Positions 52,903-62,248 are shown, numbered from the stretch's first letter. The stretch is DNA of 64,000 bases from Amycolatopsis sp. NBC_01488 (GCF_036227105.1 NZ_CP109434.1:3538001-3602000), one strand, 5' to 3'. Notes: generated by a model from the letters alone, not told the origin. Program-made: numbers and translations.

Positions 52903-55900
52903 ATGAACGCTGGTGTCGGATCCGGCTGGGTCCGCAGAGCCATTGCGACGTCGGTCGTCGCGACGTTGTTCTTCTCCGGAACGACCGCGACGGCCGCGCC
53001 ACCGAAGAACACCTGGAAGCTGACCGGCGAGCAGAAGGTCGCGAGCGCCCCGGTGCACCCGGTGGCGCCCGCAGCGGCCCCGGCGCCGCTGCGGCACGAC
53101 CCGACGCCGCTGCCGAAGCCCGCGTGGCCGGCCGCGTCCGAGTCGGACGTGACGATGTCCACCACGCTGGCACAGGCGAACCGGCCGGACGGCCCGGCGG
53201 TGCAGGCCAAGGCGGGTGACAGCCCGGTCCACATCGGCTTCGCGCACGCCGCGACGGCCAAGGCGGCGACGGCCGGCGTGCCGTCCAAGGCCCACGTCCG
53301 GGTCGCGGACCGGACGGTGCCGGACCAGCTCGGCCTGAGCGGGGTCGTCTTCTCGGTGACCGACGGCTCGAGCGGCACCCTCCACATCGGACTGGACTAC
53401 GGCGCCTTCGGCAGCGCGTTCGGCGGCGGCTGGGCGGACCGGCTGCGTCTGGTCGAGCTGCCCGCCTGCGCGCTGACGACGCCGGGCAAGGCGGAGTGCC
53501 GCAAGCAGGCGCCGGTCGCGGCGTCGGCCAACGACGCCAAGGCCCAGCAGGTCACCGGGGACACCGCGTTCACCGCGAACAGCACGCACGTGTTCGCCGC
53601 GACCGGCTCGGGCTCGGGCTCCGGCGGGGATACGACGGCGCAGCCGCTGTCGCCCGCGGGTTCGTGGCAGGGCGGCGACGGCTCGGGCGGCTTCGGGTAC
53701 AGCTATCCGATCACCGTGCCCAAGGCTCCCGGTGGCGCCGCGCCGAACCTGTCGCTGGCGTACTCGTCCGCGGGGCTGGACGGCATGACCGCGGGGACGA
53801 ACAACCAGGGCTCGTGGGTCGGCGACGGCTGGGACTTCACCCCCGGCGGGTACGTCGAACGGCACTACTGGACCTGCTCGGAGGACCCGGCGACCGCCAC
53901 CAGCAACGCCAAGGAGAAGACCGGCGACCAGTGCTGGGGCCCGGACAACGCCACGCTCGTGCTGGGCGGCCACTCGACCGAGCTGATCCAGGTCGACGCC
54001 ACGCACTGGAAGCCGGCCAACGACGATGGGTCGACCGTCGAGCGGCTCGTCGCCGACGCGAAGAACCCGTACACCAGCGAGTACTGGAAGGTCACCACCG
54101 CCGACGGCACCCAGTACTTCCTCGGCCTGAACCACCTGCCGGGCTGGACGGCGGGCCAGCCCGAGACGCAGTCCACCTGGACCGTGCCGGTGTTCGGCAA
54201 CAATCCGGAGGACCCGTGCTACAAGGCCGGTGACTTCGCGGGCTCGATGTGCGTGCAGCCGTGGCGGTGGAACCTCGACTACGTCGTCGACCCGCACGGC
54301 AACGCCAGCTCCTACTACTACCAGCCGGAGTTCAACTACTACGGGCTGAACAAGAACATCACCACGCCCGGCGTCCAGTACACCGCCGGCGGCTACGCGC
54401 TGCGGATGGAGTACGGCCTCCGCCTGACCAAGGACGCCGGCGGCAACCCGACGGTCTACGGCTCCGCACCGACCAACCGCGTGGTGTTCAACGCGGACTA
54501 CCGCTGCACCGCGACGGCCGACTACGACTGCAAGAACCCGCCGACCTCGGACCTGGGCCACGCCCAGAACTGGCCGGACACGCCGGTCGACGAGATCTGC
54601 ACCGCGGACAAGGCCTGCCTCTACGGGTCGCCGTCGTTCTTCACGATCCACAAGCTGGCCTCGATCGAGGCGCAGTACAACGCGAACGGCAAGTTCACCG
54701 ACCTGGACAAGTGGGACCTCACGGAGTCCTTCCAGCCCACCGGTGACGCGCTCGCGAAGCCGATGTGGCTCGACGGGGTCCAGCACACCGGCTACGGCAC
54801 CGACGGCTCGGCCATCACCCTGCCGCCCACCACGTTCAAGCCGCAGTCCTACGCCAACCGCGTCGACACCGTGGGCGACAAGTACGCCCCCTTGAAGCGC
54901 AACCGGCTCGTCGAGATCGACAACGAGACCGGCGGCAAGACCGGCATCGCCTACACCAGCGAAGCCGACACGCAGCCGGGCGGCTGTGTCGCCGGGAGCG
55001 TGCCGAAGTCGCCGGACACCGACACGCAGCGCTGCTTCGCGGCCTGGTGGACGCCGAGCGGCGCGACCGACCCGATCCTCGACTGGTTCCGCAAGTACCT
55101 GGTCACCGACGTGACCGAGTACGACAACACCGGTGGCGCGGCGCCGGTGGTCACCCACTACGACTACCTCGGCGACCCCGCCTGGCACCACGACGAAGGC
55201 CAGTTCACCCCGCCCAAGCGCCAGACGTGGGGCCAGTGGCGTGGCTACAACGTCGTCCGGACGACGGTCGGTGACCCGAAGCTGGCCACGACGGTCACCG
55301 AATCGCTCTTCATGCGCGGCATGGACGGCGACGTGCTGCCGGACAACGGCGTGCGGCACGCGTCCGTCACCGACTCCGACGGCACCGCGCTCACCGACCA
55401 GAACGCGCTCGCCGGGTTCACCAGGGAGACCAGGGAGTACCTGCCGGGAACGTCCACAGTGGACACTTCGTCGATCAGCGATCCCTGGGTGAAGGGCCCG
55501 AACGCGACCAGCTCCGACGGTGTCCTCAAGGCGTTCCAGGTCAACGTCGCGGCGACCAAGGGCAAGGCCCTGCTGGCCGACGGCAAGACCTACCGGCGCA
55601 CCCAGGTCACCAAGGCGTACAACGACAACGGCGAAGTCACCCAGCTGGAGGACCTCGGCGACGTCGCGGACGCGACCGACGACACCTGCACCAGGACCAC
55701 CTACGCGCCGGGCACCAACGGCATCACCAGCCTCGCCCAGGAAACGGTGATGTTCACCGGCACCTGCGCCGGCGACCAGACCGCACAGAACAGCGTGACC
55801 GACGTCCAGGTGTCCTACGACCACCACGCGTTCGGGGACGCGCCGACCGCCGGTGACATCACCGAGCAGGACACCCTGGACACGTGGGACGACGCCGGCA

Positions 55901-58900
55901 GGCACTTCGTCCCGACGTCCAAAGTGGACTACGACGAGCTCGGCAGGCAGACGAAGTCGACCGACGTCTACGGCCACGAGTCGACGACGGGGTTCGTGGC
56001 CTCCGCGAACGGCGTCGTCACCGGCACCACGCAGAAGAACCCCAAGGGCTGGGTCACCACCACGGCGGTGGATCCGCGGGGCAACCCGACGTCCGAAGTC
56101 GACCAGAACGCCGTCCACACGGACATCACCTACGACGCGCTGGGCCGCAAGACCGCGGTGTGGAACCCGGGCCGCAGCAAGGCCGCGGGGGATTCGCCGA
56201 CCGCGAAGTTCGGCTACACCGAAAGCCAGACGACGCCGACCACGGTCGTGACGAGCACGCTGCAGGACGACGGCTCGTACACCGACAGCTACGCACTTTT
56301 CGACGGCCTCGGCCGCGCCCGGCAGACCCAGACGCCCGCCGAGGGCGGCGGCCGGGTGCTCACGGACACCTTGTACGACGCTCGCGGCCTGGCGTTCAAG
56401 ACCAACAACAGCTACTTCAACGCGGACTCCGGGCCGTCCGGCACGCTGGTCAGGATCGCCGACGCGGACGTGCCGAACCAGACCGTCGTGCAGTACGACT
56501 GGCGCTCCCGGGCGACGGCGTCGATCGTGTACTCGAAGAGCGCCGAGCAGTACCGCACCACGACGCTGTACGAAGGCGCGGACCGGACCACGACGATCCC
56601 GCCGAAGGGCGGCAGCCCGGAGACGGTGATCACCGACGTCGCCGGCCAGACGAAGCAGCTGCTGCAGTACAGCAACGGCTACACCCCCGGCGGCACCAAC
56701 CCGGCCGACGTCACCACCTACACCTACAACGGGGCCGGCGCCGAGACGTCCCGCACGGACTCGGCGGGCAACGTCTGGACCACCAAGTACGACCTGCGCG
56801 GCCGGAAGACCAGCCAGACCGACCCGGACAACGGGACGTCCCTCTACGGCTACGACCAGGGCAACCAGGTCACGTCCACGACGGACGCCCGGGGCCGGAA
56901 GCTGTTCTCCAGCTACGACGAGCTGGGCCGCCGGACGCAGGAGAACGCGGACGCGCCGGCGCCGGGCGGGACCAAGCTGGCGACCTGGACGTTCGACACG
57001 CTGCCGAACGGCCTCGGCCTGCCGGTCGGCTCGACCCGCTGGGACGGCACGAACGGCTACACCGAGCGGGTCGGCGCCTACGACCAGTTCGAGCGGCCGA
57101 CGTCGCTGGCCGTCGACATCCCGGCGACCGAGGGCAAGCTCGCGGGCACCTACGGGTTCACCACGAAGTACAACCCGACCGGTTCCGTCGCTTCGACGAC
57201 GAGCCCGGCCGCGGGCAACGTCGACGCCGAGACGATCATCCACACCTACGACAGCCTCGGCCTGCCCGCGACCACGTACGCGATCGACAACAAGCTCGGG
57301 ACCACGACGTCCCTGGCGTCGAGGACGGACTACGACTCGTTCAACGCGCTGTCCGGGCTGCAGCTGGACGGGGACAAGTCGACGACGAACGTCGGCATGG
57401 TCCAGACGTACGACCAGGTCACCCGCCGGCCGCAGACGACCACGGTCACCCGGGCAACGCAGGTGAACGCGGAGCTGACCAAGCGGACCTACAGCTACGA
57501 CCCGGCCGGGAACGTCACGAAGATCGCCGACACGCCCTCCGGCGGCGCCTCCGACGTCCAGTGCTTCGCCTACGACTACCTCCAGCGGACGACCGACGCG
57601 TGGACGCCGGCGGCGGCGGGCGCGGACTGCACGGTGCCGAAGTCGACGGCCGAGCTCGGCGGCGCGGCGCCGTACTGGCAGACGTACTCCTACGACAAGA
57701 CCGGCAACCGGAAGCAGGAGATCGACCACCAGCCGGGCGGCCCGGTCACCAGCGACTACACCTACGCCGCCCCGGGGCCGGCCGCGGTGCGCCCGCACGC
57801 CGTCCAGGAGGTGGACGTCAAGGGGCCCACCGGGACGTCGTCCAACACGTACGGGTACTTCCCGGACGGTGCCACGCAGACCCGGAACGTCGGCGGGAAC
57901 GCCCAGGCCTTCGAGTACGACTACGAAGGCCACGCGGTCTCGGAAACGGACAAGGCCGGGACCAGCAAGTACGTCTACGACGCCGGCGGCAACCGCCTCA
58001 TCACCCACGACCCGACCGGGGCCACGCTGACGGTCGGCGACCTGCAGCTGTTCCAGGCGGCGGGCACCACCGGCGTCACGGCGACCCGGTTCTACGAGCA
58101 CGGCGGCACGAAGATCGCGGAACGGGTGGGGTCGACCGGCGTCAAGTGGATGCTCAGCGACCTGCACGGCACCGACACGCTGTCGATCACGCAGGGCACG
58201 CTGACCGCGAGCGTGCGGTACAGCGACCCGTTCGGCAACCCGCGCGGGCAGGCGCCGGGGAGCTGGCCGGACAAGCAAGGCTTCGTCGGCGGCCGGCAGC
58301 AGCCGACCGGCCTGACCCAGCTCGGCGCCCGGGACTACGACCCGTCGATCGGCAAGTTCACCACGACGGACCCGGTGATCGAAGGGGGCACACCCCAGCA
58401 GTGGAACGCGTACTCGTACGCGAACAACGCCCCGGCGACCGAGGCGGACCCGGCCGGCACCGACTACTGCTTCAACTTCGGCAGCGACGGCAGGCACTGC
58501 CGGCCGGACGCGCCCAAGGGCCCCTCCGGTGGCGGCGGCGGTGCGTCCCCGCCGGACAACAAGACGAGCTCCGCGGGACAGAAGGCCCGCGACAACTACG
58601 AAGCCGCGCACGGTCTCGACAAGGCGTCGCTGGAGAAGGCCTACTCGATCAAGAACGAGTCGATGTGGCAGGTCTTCATCAGCGCGGCGGGCGAGGTCGT
58701 CAAGAGCCTGATCGGCTGGGACGACATCCAGGCGTGCGTGACCGAGGGCAACATCGGCTCCTGCGCGATGACGGTGGCGACGCTGATCCCGTGGGGCAAG
58801 GTCCTCAAGGCGGGCGAGATCATCGAGTCCTTCTGGAAGGGCGCCCGAGCCCTGATCACGTTCGGCAAGGACGTGGAGAAGGCGGAGAAGGTGATCGCCG

Positions 58901-59805
58901 ACTCCGAGCGCGTCATGGTGGACGCGGAGAAGGCGGCCAAGGAAGCAGAAGACGCGGTCGCGGCCGAGGAGAGACAGGCGGCGTCGGAGGCCGAGCATGC
59001 CGCCGAGGACGCGAAGTCCAGTGGTACCTCGGAAAGCAGCGAAGGCGGCACATCACCCGAGTGCAACAGCTTCCCCGCGGGCACTCTGGTGCGGCTCGCG
59101 GACGGTGCGTCGAAGCCGATCGACCAGGTGAAGAACGGCGACACCGTGGTCTCGACCGACACGGAGTCGGGCGCGACCGAGTCACACACGGTGGTCGCCA
59201 CGATCATCCACACCGACGAGGACCAGCGCACCGAGGTGACGACCCAGTCCGGGACGTTGACGGCGACGGACTGGCACCTCGTCTGGGTGGACGAGGCCGG
59301 CGGCTGGGTGCAGATCGGGGCGGTCGTCGCCGGTGAGCACCTACACTCGCCAGATGGTCACGAGGTGGTGGTCACCGGGGTCCGGCACTACCGCCAGGCC
59401 AACCCGGTCTACGACCTCACGGTGGATTCGGTCCACACGTTCTACGTGCTGGCGGGGTCGACCCCGGTCCTGGTCCACAACTGCGGCACGGCAGGCGCAC
59501 CGGAAGAGCGGGTAGTCAACCTCCCGGAAGAAACCGCCCCCAAGCCCATGAAACCGGAGCAGGCGCTCGATGCCTGGTCCGATCACCTCGGGGAGGGCCC
59601 GTACAGCAATATCCACCCGCGAACCGGCCGAGTGGATCCGGATCGGCTCGTCTCCGCCGACGGGCGCCGCAGCATCCGGATGGGAGCGCACGAGATGAAC
59701 AGCAAGCCGACGAAATTCCACTTTCACCTCGAAACATGGGACTGGAATTCGGTCGCCAACATCTGGACCGTCCGTAATGTGATGCAGCGGGTGCCGTTAA
59801 AGTGA
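52903..59805 (+). CDS. RHS-repeat polymorphic toxin with HINT domain and C-terminal toxin module
   Basis: The 2300-residue secreted protein starts with a signal peptide (RRAIATSVVATLFFSGTTATAA). It then has an SpvB/Tc-like entry domain (GFGYSYPITVPKAPGG, SWVGDGWDFTPGGYVER), about 1000 residues of YD repeats, and the RHS core signature (LGARDYDPSIGKFTTTDPV near 1805, NAYSYANNAPA). Next come a helical pre-toxin linker with a coiled coil (about 1870-2050) and a PT-HINT autoprocessing domain from Cys2054 (CNSFPAGTLVRLADG) to VLVHNC at 2194. The last ~106 residues are the toxin: YSNIHPRTGRVDPDRL, SIRMGAHEMNS and KFHFHLETWDW. The toxin family is not recognised. Its last ~120 bases have visibly lower GC and a rare TTA codon at 59797. 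Confidence 0.92.
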   Translation: MNAGVGSGWVRRAIATSVVATLFFSGTTATAAPPKNTWKLTGEQKVASAPVHPVAPAAAPAPLRHDPTPLPKPAWPAASESDVTMSTTLAQANRPDGPAVQAKAGDSPVHIGFAHAATAKAATAGVPSKAHVRVADRTVPDQLGLSGVVFSVTDGSSGTLHIGLDYGAFGSAFGGGWADRLRLVELPACALTTPGKAECRKQAPVAASANDAKAQQVTGDTAFTANSTHVFAATGSGSGSGGDTTAQPLSPAGSWQGGDGSGGFGYSYPITVPKAPGGAAPNLSLAYSSAGLDGMTAGTNNQGSWVGDGWDFTPGGYVERHYWTCSEDPATATSNAKEKTGDQCWGPDNATLVLGGHSTELIQVDATHWKPANDDGSTVERLVADAKNPYTSEYWKVTTADGTQYFLGLNHLPGWTAGQPETQSTWTVPVFGNNPEDPCYKAGDFAGSMCVQPWRWNLDYVVDPHGNASSYYYQPEFNYYGLNKNITTPGVQYTAGGYALRMEYGLRLTKDAGGNPTVYGSAPTNRVVFNADYRCTATADYDCKNPPTSDLGHAQNWPDTPVDEICTADKACLYGSPSFFTIHKLASIEAQYNANGKFTDLDKWDLTESFQPTGDALAKPMWLDGVQHTGYGTDGSAITLPPTTFKPQSYANRVDTVGDKYAPLKRNRLVEIDNETGGKTGIAYTSEADTQPGGCVAGSVPKSPDTDTQRCFAAWWTPSGATDPILDWFRKYLVTDVTEYDNTGGAAPVVTHYDYLGDPAWHHDEGQFTPPKRQTWGQWRGYNVVRTTVGDPKLATTVTESLFMRGMDGDVLPDNGVRHASVTDSDGTALTDQNALAGFTRETREYLPGTSTVDTSSISDPWVKGPNATSSDGVLKAFQVNVAATKGKALLADGKTYRRTQVTKAYNDNGEVTQLEDLGDVADATDDTCTRTTYAPGTNGITSLAQETVMFTGTCAGDQTAQNSVTDVQVSYDHHAFGDAPTAGDITEQDTLDTWDDAGRHFVPTSKVDYDELGRQTKSTDVYGHESTTGFVASANGVVTGTTQKNPKGWVTTTAVDPRGNPTSEVDQNAVHTDITYDALGRKTAVWNPGRSKAAGDSPTAKFGYTESQTTPTTVVTSTLQDDGSYTDSYALFDGLGRARQTQTPAEGGGRVLTDTLYDARGLAFKTNNSYFNADSGPSGTLVRIADADVPNQTVVQYDWRSRATASIVYSKSAEQYRTTTLYEGADRTTTIPPKGGSPETVITDVAGQTKQLLQYSNGYTPGGTNPADVTTYTYNGAGAETSRTDSAGNVWTTKYDLRGRKTSQTDPDNGTSLYGYDQGNQVTSTTDARGRKLFSSYDELGRRTQENADAPAPGGTKLATWTFDTLPNGLGLPVGSTRWDGTNGYTERVGAYDQFERPTSLAVDIPATEGKLAGTYGFTTKYNPTGSVASTTSPAAGNVDAETIIHTYDSLGLPATTYAIDNKLGTTTSLASRTDYDSFNALSGLQLDGDKSTTNVGMVQTYDQVTRRPQTTTVTRATQVNAELTKRTYSYDPAGNVTKIADTPSGGASDVQCFAYDYLQRTTDAWTPAAAGADCTVPKSTAELGGAAPYWQTYSYDKTGNRKQEIDHQPGGPVTSDYTYAAPGPAAVRPHAVQEVDVKGPTGTSSNTYGYFPDGATQTRNVGGNAQAFEYDYEGHAVSETDKAGTSKYVYDAGGNRLITHDPTGATLTVGDLQLFQAAGTTGVTATRFYEHGGTKIAERVGSTGVKWMLSDLHGTDTLSITQGTLTASVRYSDPFGNPRGQAPGSWPDKQGFVGGRQQPTGLTQLGARDYDPSIGKFTTTDPVIEGGTPQQWNAYSYANNAPATEADPAGTDYCFNFGSDGRHCRPDAPKGPSGGGGGASPPDNKTSSAGQKARDNYEAAHGLDKASLEKAYSIKNESMWQVFISAAGEVVKSLIGWDDIQACVTEGNIGSCAMTVATLIPWGKVLKAGEIIESFWKGARALITFGKDVEKAEKVIADSERVMVDAEKAAKEAEDAVAAEERQAASEAEHAAEDAKSSGTSESSEGGTSPECNSFPAGTLVRLADGASKPIDQVKNGDTVVSTDTESGATESHTVVATIIHTDEDQRTEVTTQSGTLTATDWHLVWVDEAGGWVQIGAVVAGEHLHSPDGHEVVVTGVRHYRQANPVYDLTVDSVHTFYVLAGSTPVLVHNCGTAGAPEERVVNLPEETAPKPMKPEQALDAWSDHLGEGPYSNIHPRTGRVDPDRLVSADGRRSIRMGAHEMNSKPTKFHFHLETWDWNSVANIWTVRNVMQRVPLK
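55452..55464. repeat. GTCCA-N3-TGGAC palindrome, copy 5
   Basis: GTCCA-CAG-TGGAC inside the RHS gene, in frame as TCC ACA GTG GAC. Confidence 0.7.
55917..55929. repeat. GTCCA-N3-TGGAC palindrome, copy 6
   Basis: GTCCA-AAG-TGGAC inside the RHS gene, in frame as TCC AAA GTG GAC. Confidence 0.7.
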
Positions 59806-59809
59806 ATAT

Positions 59810-60193
59810 ATGCGCGTAGAGATCACGGACGTCCTCGACCGGGACCGTCGACTGGTGCGCTTCCAGTCGGCTTGCGGGGCGGCCCTTGCCCGTCTTGGCG
59901 GCGGACTACCCGCCGCGCCGGGGGTGTTCGATGTGGAACTGGACATCCCCGACGTGGCGGTGGAGTGGGTGGTCGCGAACGAGGGGGAGAGTGCCGTCAT
60001 CGGCGAACCGGACGGCCGGATACGGCTTGTCGGCAGGGTCGTCGGTGTCGAACCGGGGGACAAGGTGATCACCCTCCGGGTGGCCGATTCCGTGGTCCTC
60101 GTCGAACTGGAAGATGTGCTGCCGACGGAAGCGTCGGACAAGTGGTTGTCGGTTCTTGTGCGGGAAGTTCAGCTATTTGACATGAATCTGTAG
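59810..60193 (+). CDS. Candidate immunity protein for the RHS toxin
   Basis: The 127-residue acidic cytoplasmic protein starts MRVEITDVLDRDRRLVRFQ, has no signal peptide or membrane helix, and consists mainly of predicted strands (FDVELDIPDVAVEWVV, RIRLVGRVVGVEPGDKVITLRV). It begins 4 nt after the toxin stop on the same strand. Position, size and acidity (opposite to the basic, His-rich toxin) are the standard signature of a cognate immunity gene. No known immunity family is recognised. No clear ribosome-binding site precedes it, so it is probably translated by coupling to the toxin gene. Confidence 0.65.
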   Translation: MRVEITDVLDRDRRLVRFQSACGAALARLGGGLPAAPGVFDVELDIPDVAVEWVVANEGESAVIGEPDGRIRLVGRVVGVEPGDKVITLRVADSVVLVELEDVLPTEASDKWLSVLVREVQLFDMNL

Positions 60194-60219
60194 CTTGATC
60201 GTCCCGAAGCTGGCTGGGA

Positions 60220-61428
60220 TCAGCCGCGCACCGTCACCGGGAACTTCGACGGCCCCCGCAGGTTGATCCGCCCGTTCCACTCCAGCTCGCCGGCGAATCC
60301 CAACCCCGGGAACCGCTGCACCAACCGCTCCACCGCCACCTGTCCCTCCAACCGGGCCAACGCCGCACCGAGGCAATGGTGCGGACCGGCCCCGAACGAA
60401 ACCTGGTGACGCGCCTCAGTCCGATCCAACCGCAACTCGCCCGCAGAAGGCCCGAAGAACCGCTCGTCACGGTTCGCCGACCCCAAGCACGCCAAGACGA
60501 ACGTGCCCGCCGGGATCTCCTTGCCGCCCAGCGAATACGGGGACGTCGTCACCCGGCGGGTCTGCTGGACCGGTGAGTCGTACCGCAGGAACTCCTCCAC
60601 CGCGTTCGCCGCCAACTCCGGCTGCGAACGCAGCAACGCCAGCTGGGCAGGATTCCGCAACAACGCGTTGACGCCGTTCGCGATCAGGTTGACCGTCGTC
60701 TCGTGGCCCGCCACGTACAGCAGGACCACCTGGGCCACCAGCTCGTCGCCGTCGAGGACCTGGCCGTCGTGCTCGGCCTGGATCAACGCCGTCAGCAGGT
60801 CGTCCGCCGGGTTTTGGCGCTTCCACGCGATCACCTCGCGCGTGATCGCCGTCAGCTCCGCGTCCGCGGCCATGATCGCGCGGGCCGTTTCCTCGTCCGC
60901 CACGATCTCCAGGGAGCGGACCAGGGTTCCGCTCAGCTCGCGGATGCGGGAATGGTCCGTCGGGGGCATGCCGAGCATCTCGGAGATCACCGCGAACGGC
61001 AGCGGGAACGCCAGCTCCTCGACCAGGTCCGACTCGCCCTTGTCGGCCATGCGATCGAGCGCCGCGTCCACGAGCGCCACGATCTTCGGCTCCAGCGCCG
61101 CGATCGCGCGGCGGGTGAACACCTTCGTCACCAGGGAGCGCAGGCGCGTGTGGTCGGGCGGGTCACGGTCGAGCATCGACCGGTTGAGCGCGCCCGCGTC
61201 CTCCTCCGGGGGAAAGTACTCGAACGGCGACTCCGCCAGGTTCGCGACGTCCACGGACAACCCGGCCCGCAGCAGCGCCGAGACGTCTTCGTAGCGCGAC
61301 ACGAACCAGAAGCCCAGGGGGTGCTCCTGCACCGGGTCCTCGTCGCGCAGCTTCTTGTACTGCGCGTACGGGTTTTCGAAGAAGCCGGGCTCGAACGGGT
61401 TGAACAGCAGTTCGTCGACGTCGGTCAT
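60220..61428 (-). CDS. Cytochrome P450
   Basis: The 402-residue soluble P450 has all the usual motifs: DPPDHTRLRSLVTKVF (C-helix), the I-helix oxygen-activation motif AGHETT (near 240), the K-helix EEFLRYDSPVQ, and the haem loop FGAGPHHCLGAALAR with the proximal Cys at 352. It oxidises an unknown substrate using a separate ferredoxin and reductase, not encoded nearby. ATG 61428 is chosen because GGGGGTAG lies 5 nt upstream; an ATG six codons earlier is possible. It is divergent from a TetR repressor, with a palindromic operator between them. Confidence 0.95.
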   Translation of the reverse strand: MTDVDELLFNPFEPGFFENPYAQYKKLRDEDPVQEHPLGFWFVSRYEDVSALLRAGLSVDVANLAESPFEYFPPEEDAGALNRSMLDRDPPDHTRLRSLVTKVFTRRAIAALEPKIVALVDAALDRMADKGESDLVEELAFPLPFAVISEMLGMPPTDHSRIRELSGTLVRSLEIVADEETARAIMAADAELTAITREVIAWKRQNPADDLLTALIQAEHDGQVLDGDELVAQVVLLYVAGHETTVNLIANGVNALLRNPAQLALLRSQPELAANAVEEFLRYDSPVQQTRRVTTSPYSLGGKEIPAGTFVLACLGSANRDERFFGPSAGELRLDRTEARHQVSFGAGPHHCLGAALARLEGQVAVERLVQRFPGLGFAGELEWNGRINLRGPSKFPVTVRG

Positions 61429-61453
61429 GACTACCCCCACATGCACTGTGTCG

Positions 61454-61481
61454 GTGACATACGCAGTGTATGTCCTATGCT
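61454..61481 (+). promoter_or_regulatory. TetR operator overlapping a leaderless promoter
   Basis: GACATACGCAGTGTATGTC (61456-61474) is a 7-bp inverted repeat with a 5-bp centre. A GTGACA -35-like hexamer (61454-61459) and a TATGCT -10 hexamer (61476-61481) flank it with 16-bp spacing. The TetR ATG follows 7 nt later. Repressor binding would block both the TetR promoter and probably the divergent P450 promoter. Confidence 0.7.
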
Positions 61482-61487
61482 TTGCGC

Positions 61488-62099
61488 ATGTCGACCGTCA
61501 AGAGCCGGCGGGCGCAGTACTCCGAGGCCACCCGGGCCGCGCTGCTGGCCGCCGCCACCCGCCGGTTCGCCGAGCACGGCTTCACCGGCACGGCGCTGGA
61601 GGACATCGCCGGCGACATCCAAGCCACGCGCGGCGCCATCTACCACCACTTCGCCAGCAAGACGGCGCTGTTCGAAGCGGTCTTCGAGCAGCTCGAGACC
61701 GAGGCGATGGAACTGTCCGCGACCGCGGCGGCGCGGGCGGCGGACCCCTGGTCGGCGGCGTTCGCGGCCCTCGACGTGTTCCTCGACCGCTGCTGCGATC
61801 CGGTGTACGGCAAGCTCGTCTGGCGGGAGGCGCCGCTCGCGCTCGGCTGGCCGCGCTGGCAGGCGGCCGAGGAGCAGTACGCCTACGGGCTCGTCGAGCA
61901 GCTCATCAAGGCACTGGTGGACGGCGGCGACATCGACGACCAGCCGCTGGAGACCACGACGCGGCTGGTGTTCGGCATGCTCGGCACGGCGGGGCTGGCA
62001 CTGGCCGAAGCGTCCGATGTGGACAAACCCCGGCTCAAGGCGGAGTACGCCGCCGTCATCGGGCGGATGGCTGCCGGACTGCGGCCCGCGGGGACCTGA
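61488..62099 (+). CDS. TetR-family transcriptional regulator
   Basis: The 203-residue protein has the TetR HTH in its first 60 residues: ATRAALLAAATRRFAEHGFTGTALEDIAGDIQATRGAIYHHF is the segment, about 14-55, with the typical GFxGTxLEDIA and GAIYHHFxSKxALF motifs. The ligand domain is helical and unassigned. It probably represses itself and the divergent P450 gene through the palindrome in the shared promoter. ATG 61488 is preferred to 61470 because the -10 element ends 7 nt upstream of it. Confidence 0.92.
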   Translation: MSTVKSRRAQYSEATRAALLAAATRRFAEHGFTGTALEDIAGDIQATRGAIYHHFASKTALFEAVFEQLETEAMELSATAAARAADPWSAAFAALDVFLDRCCDPVYGKLVWREAPLALGWPRWQAAEEQYAYGLVEQLIKALVDGGDIDDQPLETTTRLVFGMLGTAGLALAEASDVDKPRLKAEYAAVIGRMAAGLRPAGT

Positions 62100-62115
62100 C
62101 CGGGGCCTGACGCGG

Positions 62116-62248
62116 ACGCGATTAATCGATTTTTGGCGACCGTTTTATACGATTTTTCGACCCTTTCGAGTTAATGGGGACACCGTGTGTAGGCCTTGTG
62201 GGGTCCGTGTAAGCTCCGGTCTCGCTTGACCGGGTGATCGCTCACCCG
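62116..62248. promoter_or_regulatory. AT-rich regulatory region upstream of the surface-protein gene
   Basis: This is the most AT-rich stretch in the window: ATTAATCGATTTTT and TTTTATACGATTTTT. CGATTTTT is repeated at 62127-62134 and 62150-62157. Further downstream TTGACC is followed by a hairpin, CGGGTGA-TCGC-TCACCCG (62231-62248). It probably contains the promoter, and such AT-rich islands are typical binding sites for Lsr2-type silencers. Confidence 0.5.

Noticed and set aside
48521-53173. 1550-codon open frame antisense to the LamG gene
   Set aside because: Same composition artefact; low-complexity Arg/Val/Gly product and no plausible start region.
52813-58998. 2061-codon open frame antisense to the RHS gene
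   Set aside because: Long antisense frames are expected in very GC-rich genes; the translation is Arg/Val/Gly-rich without domains, whereas the sense frame has a full RHS architecture.
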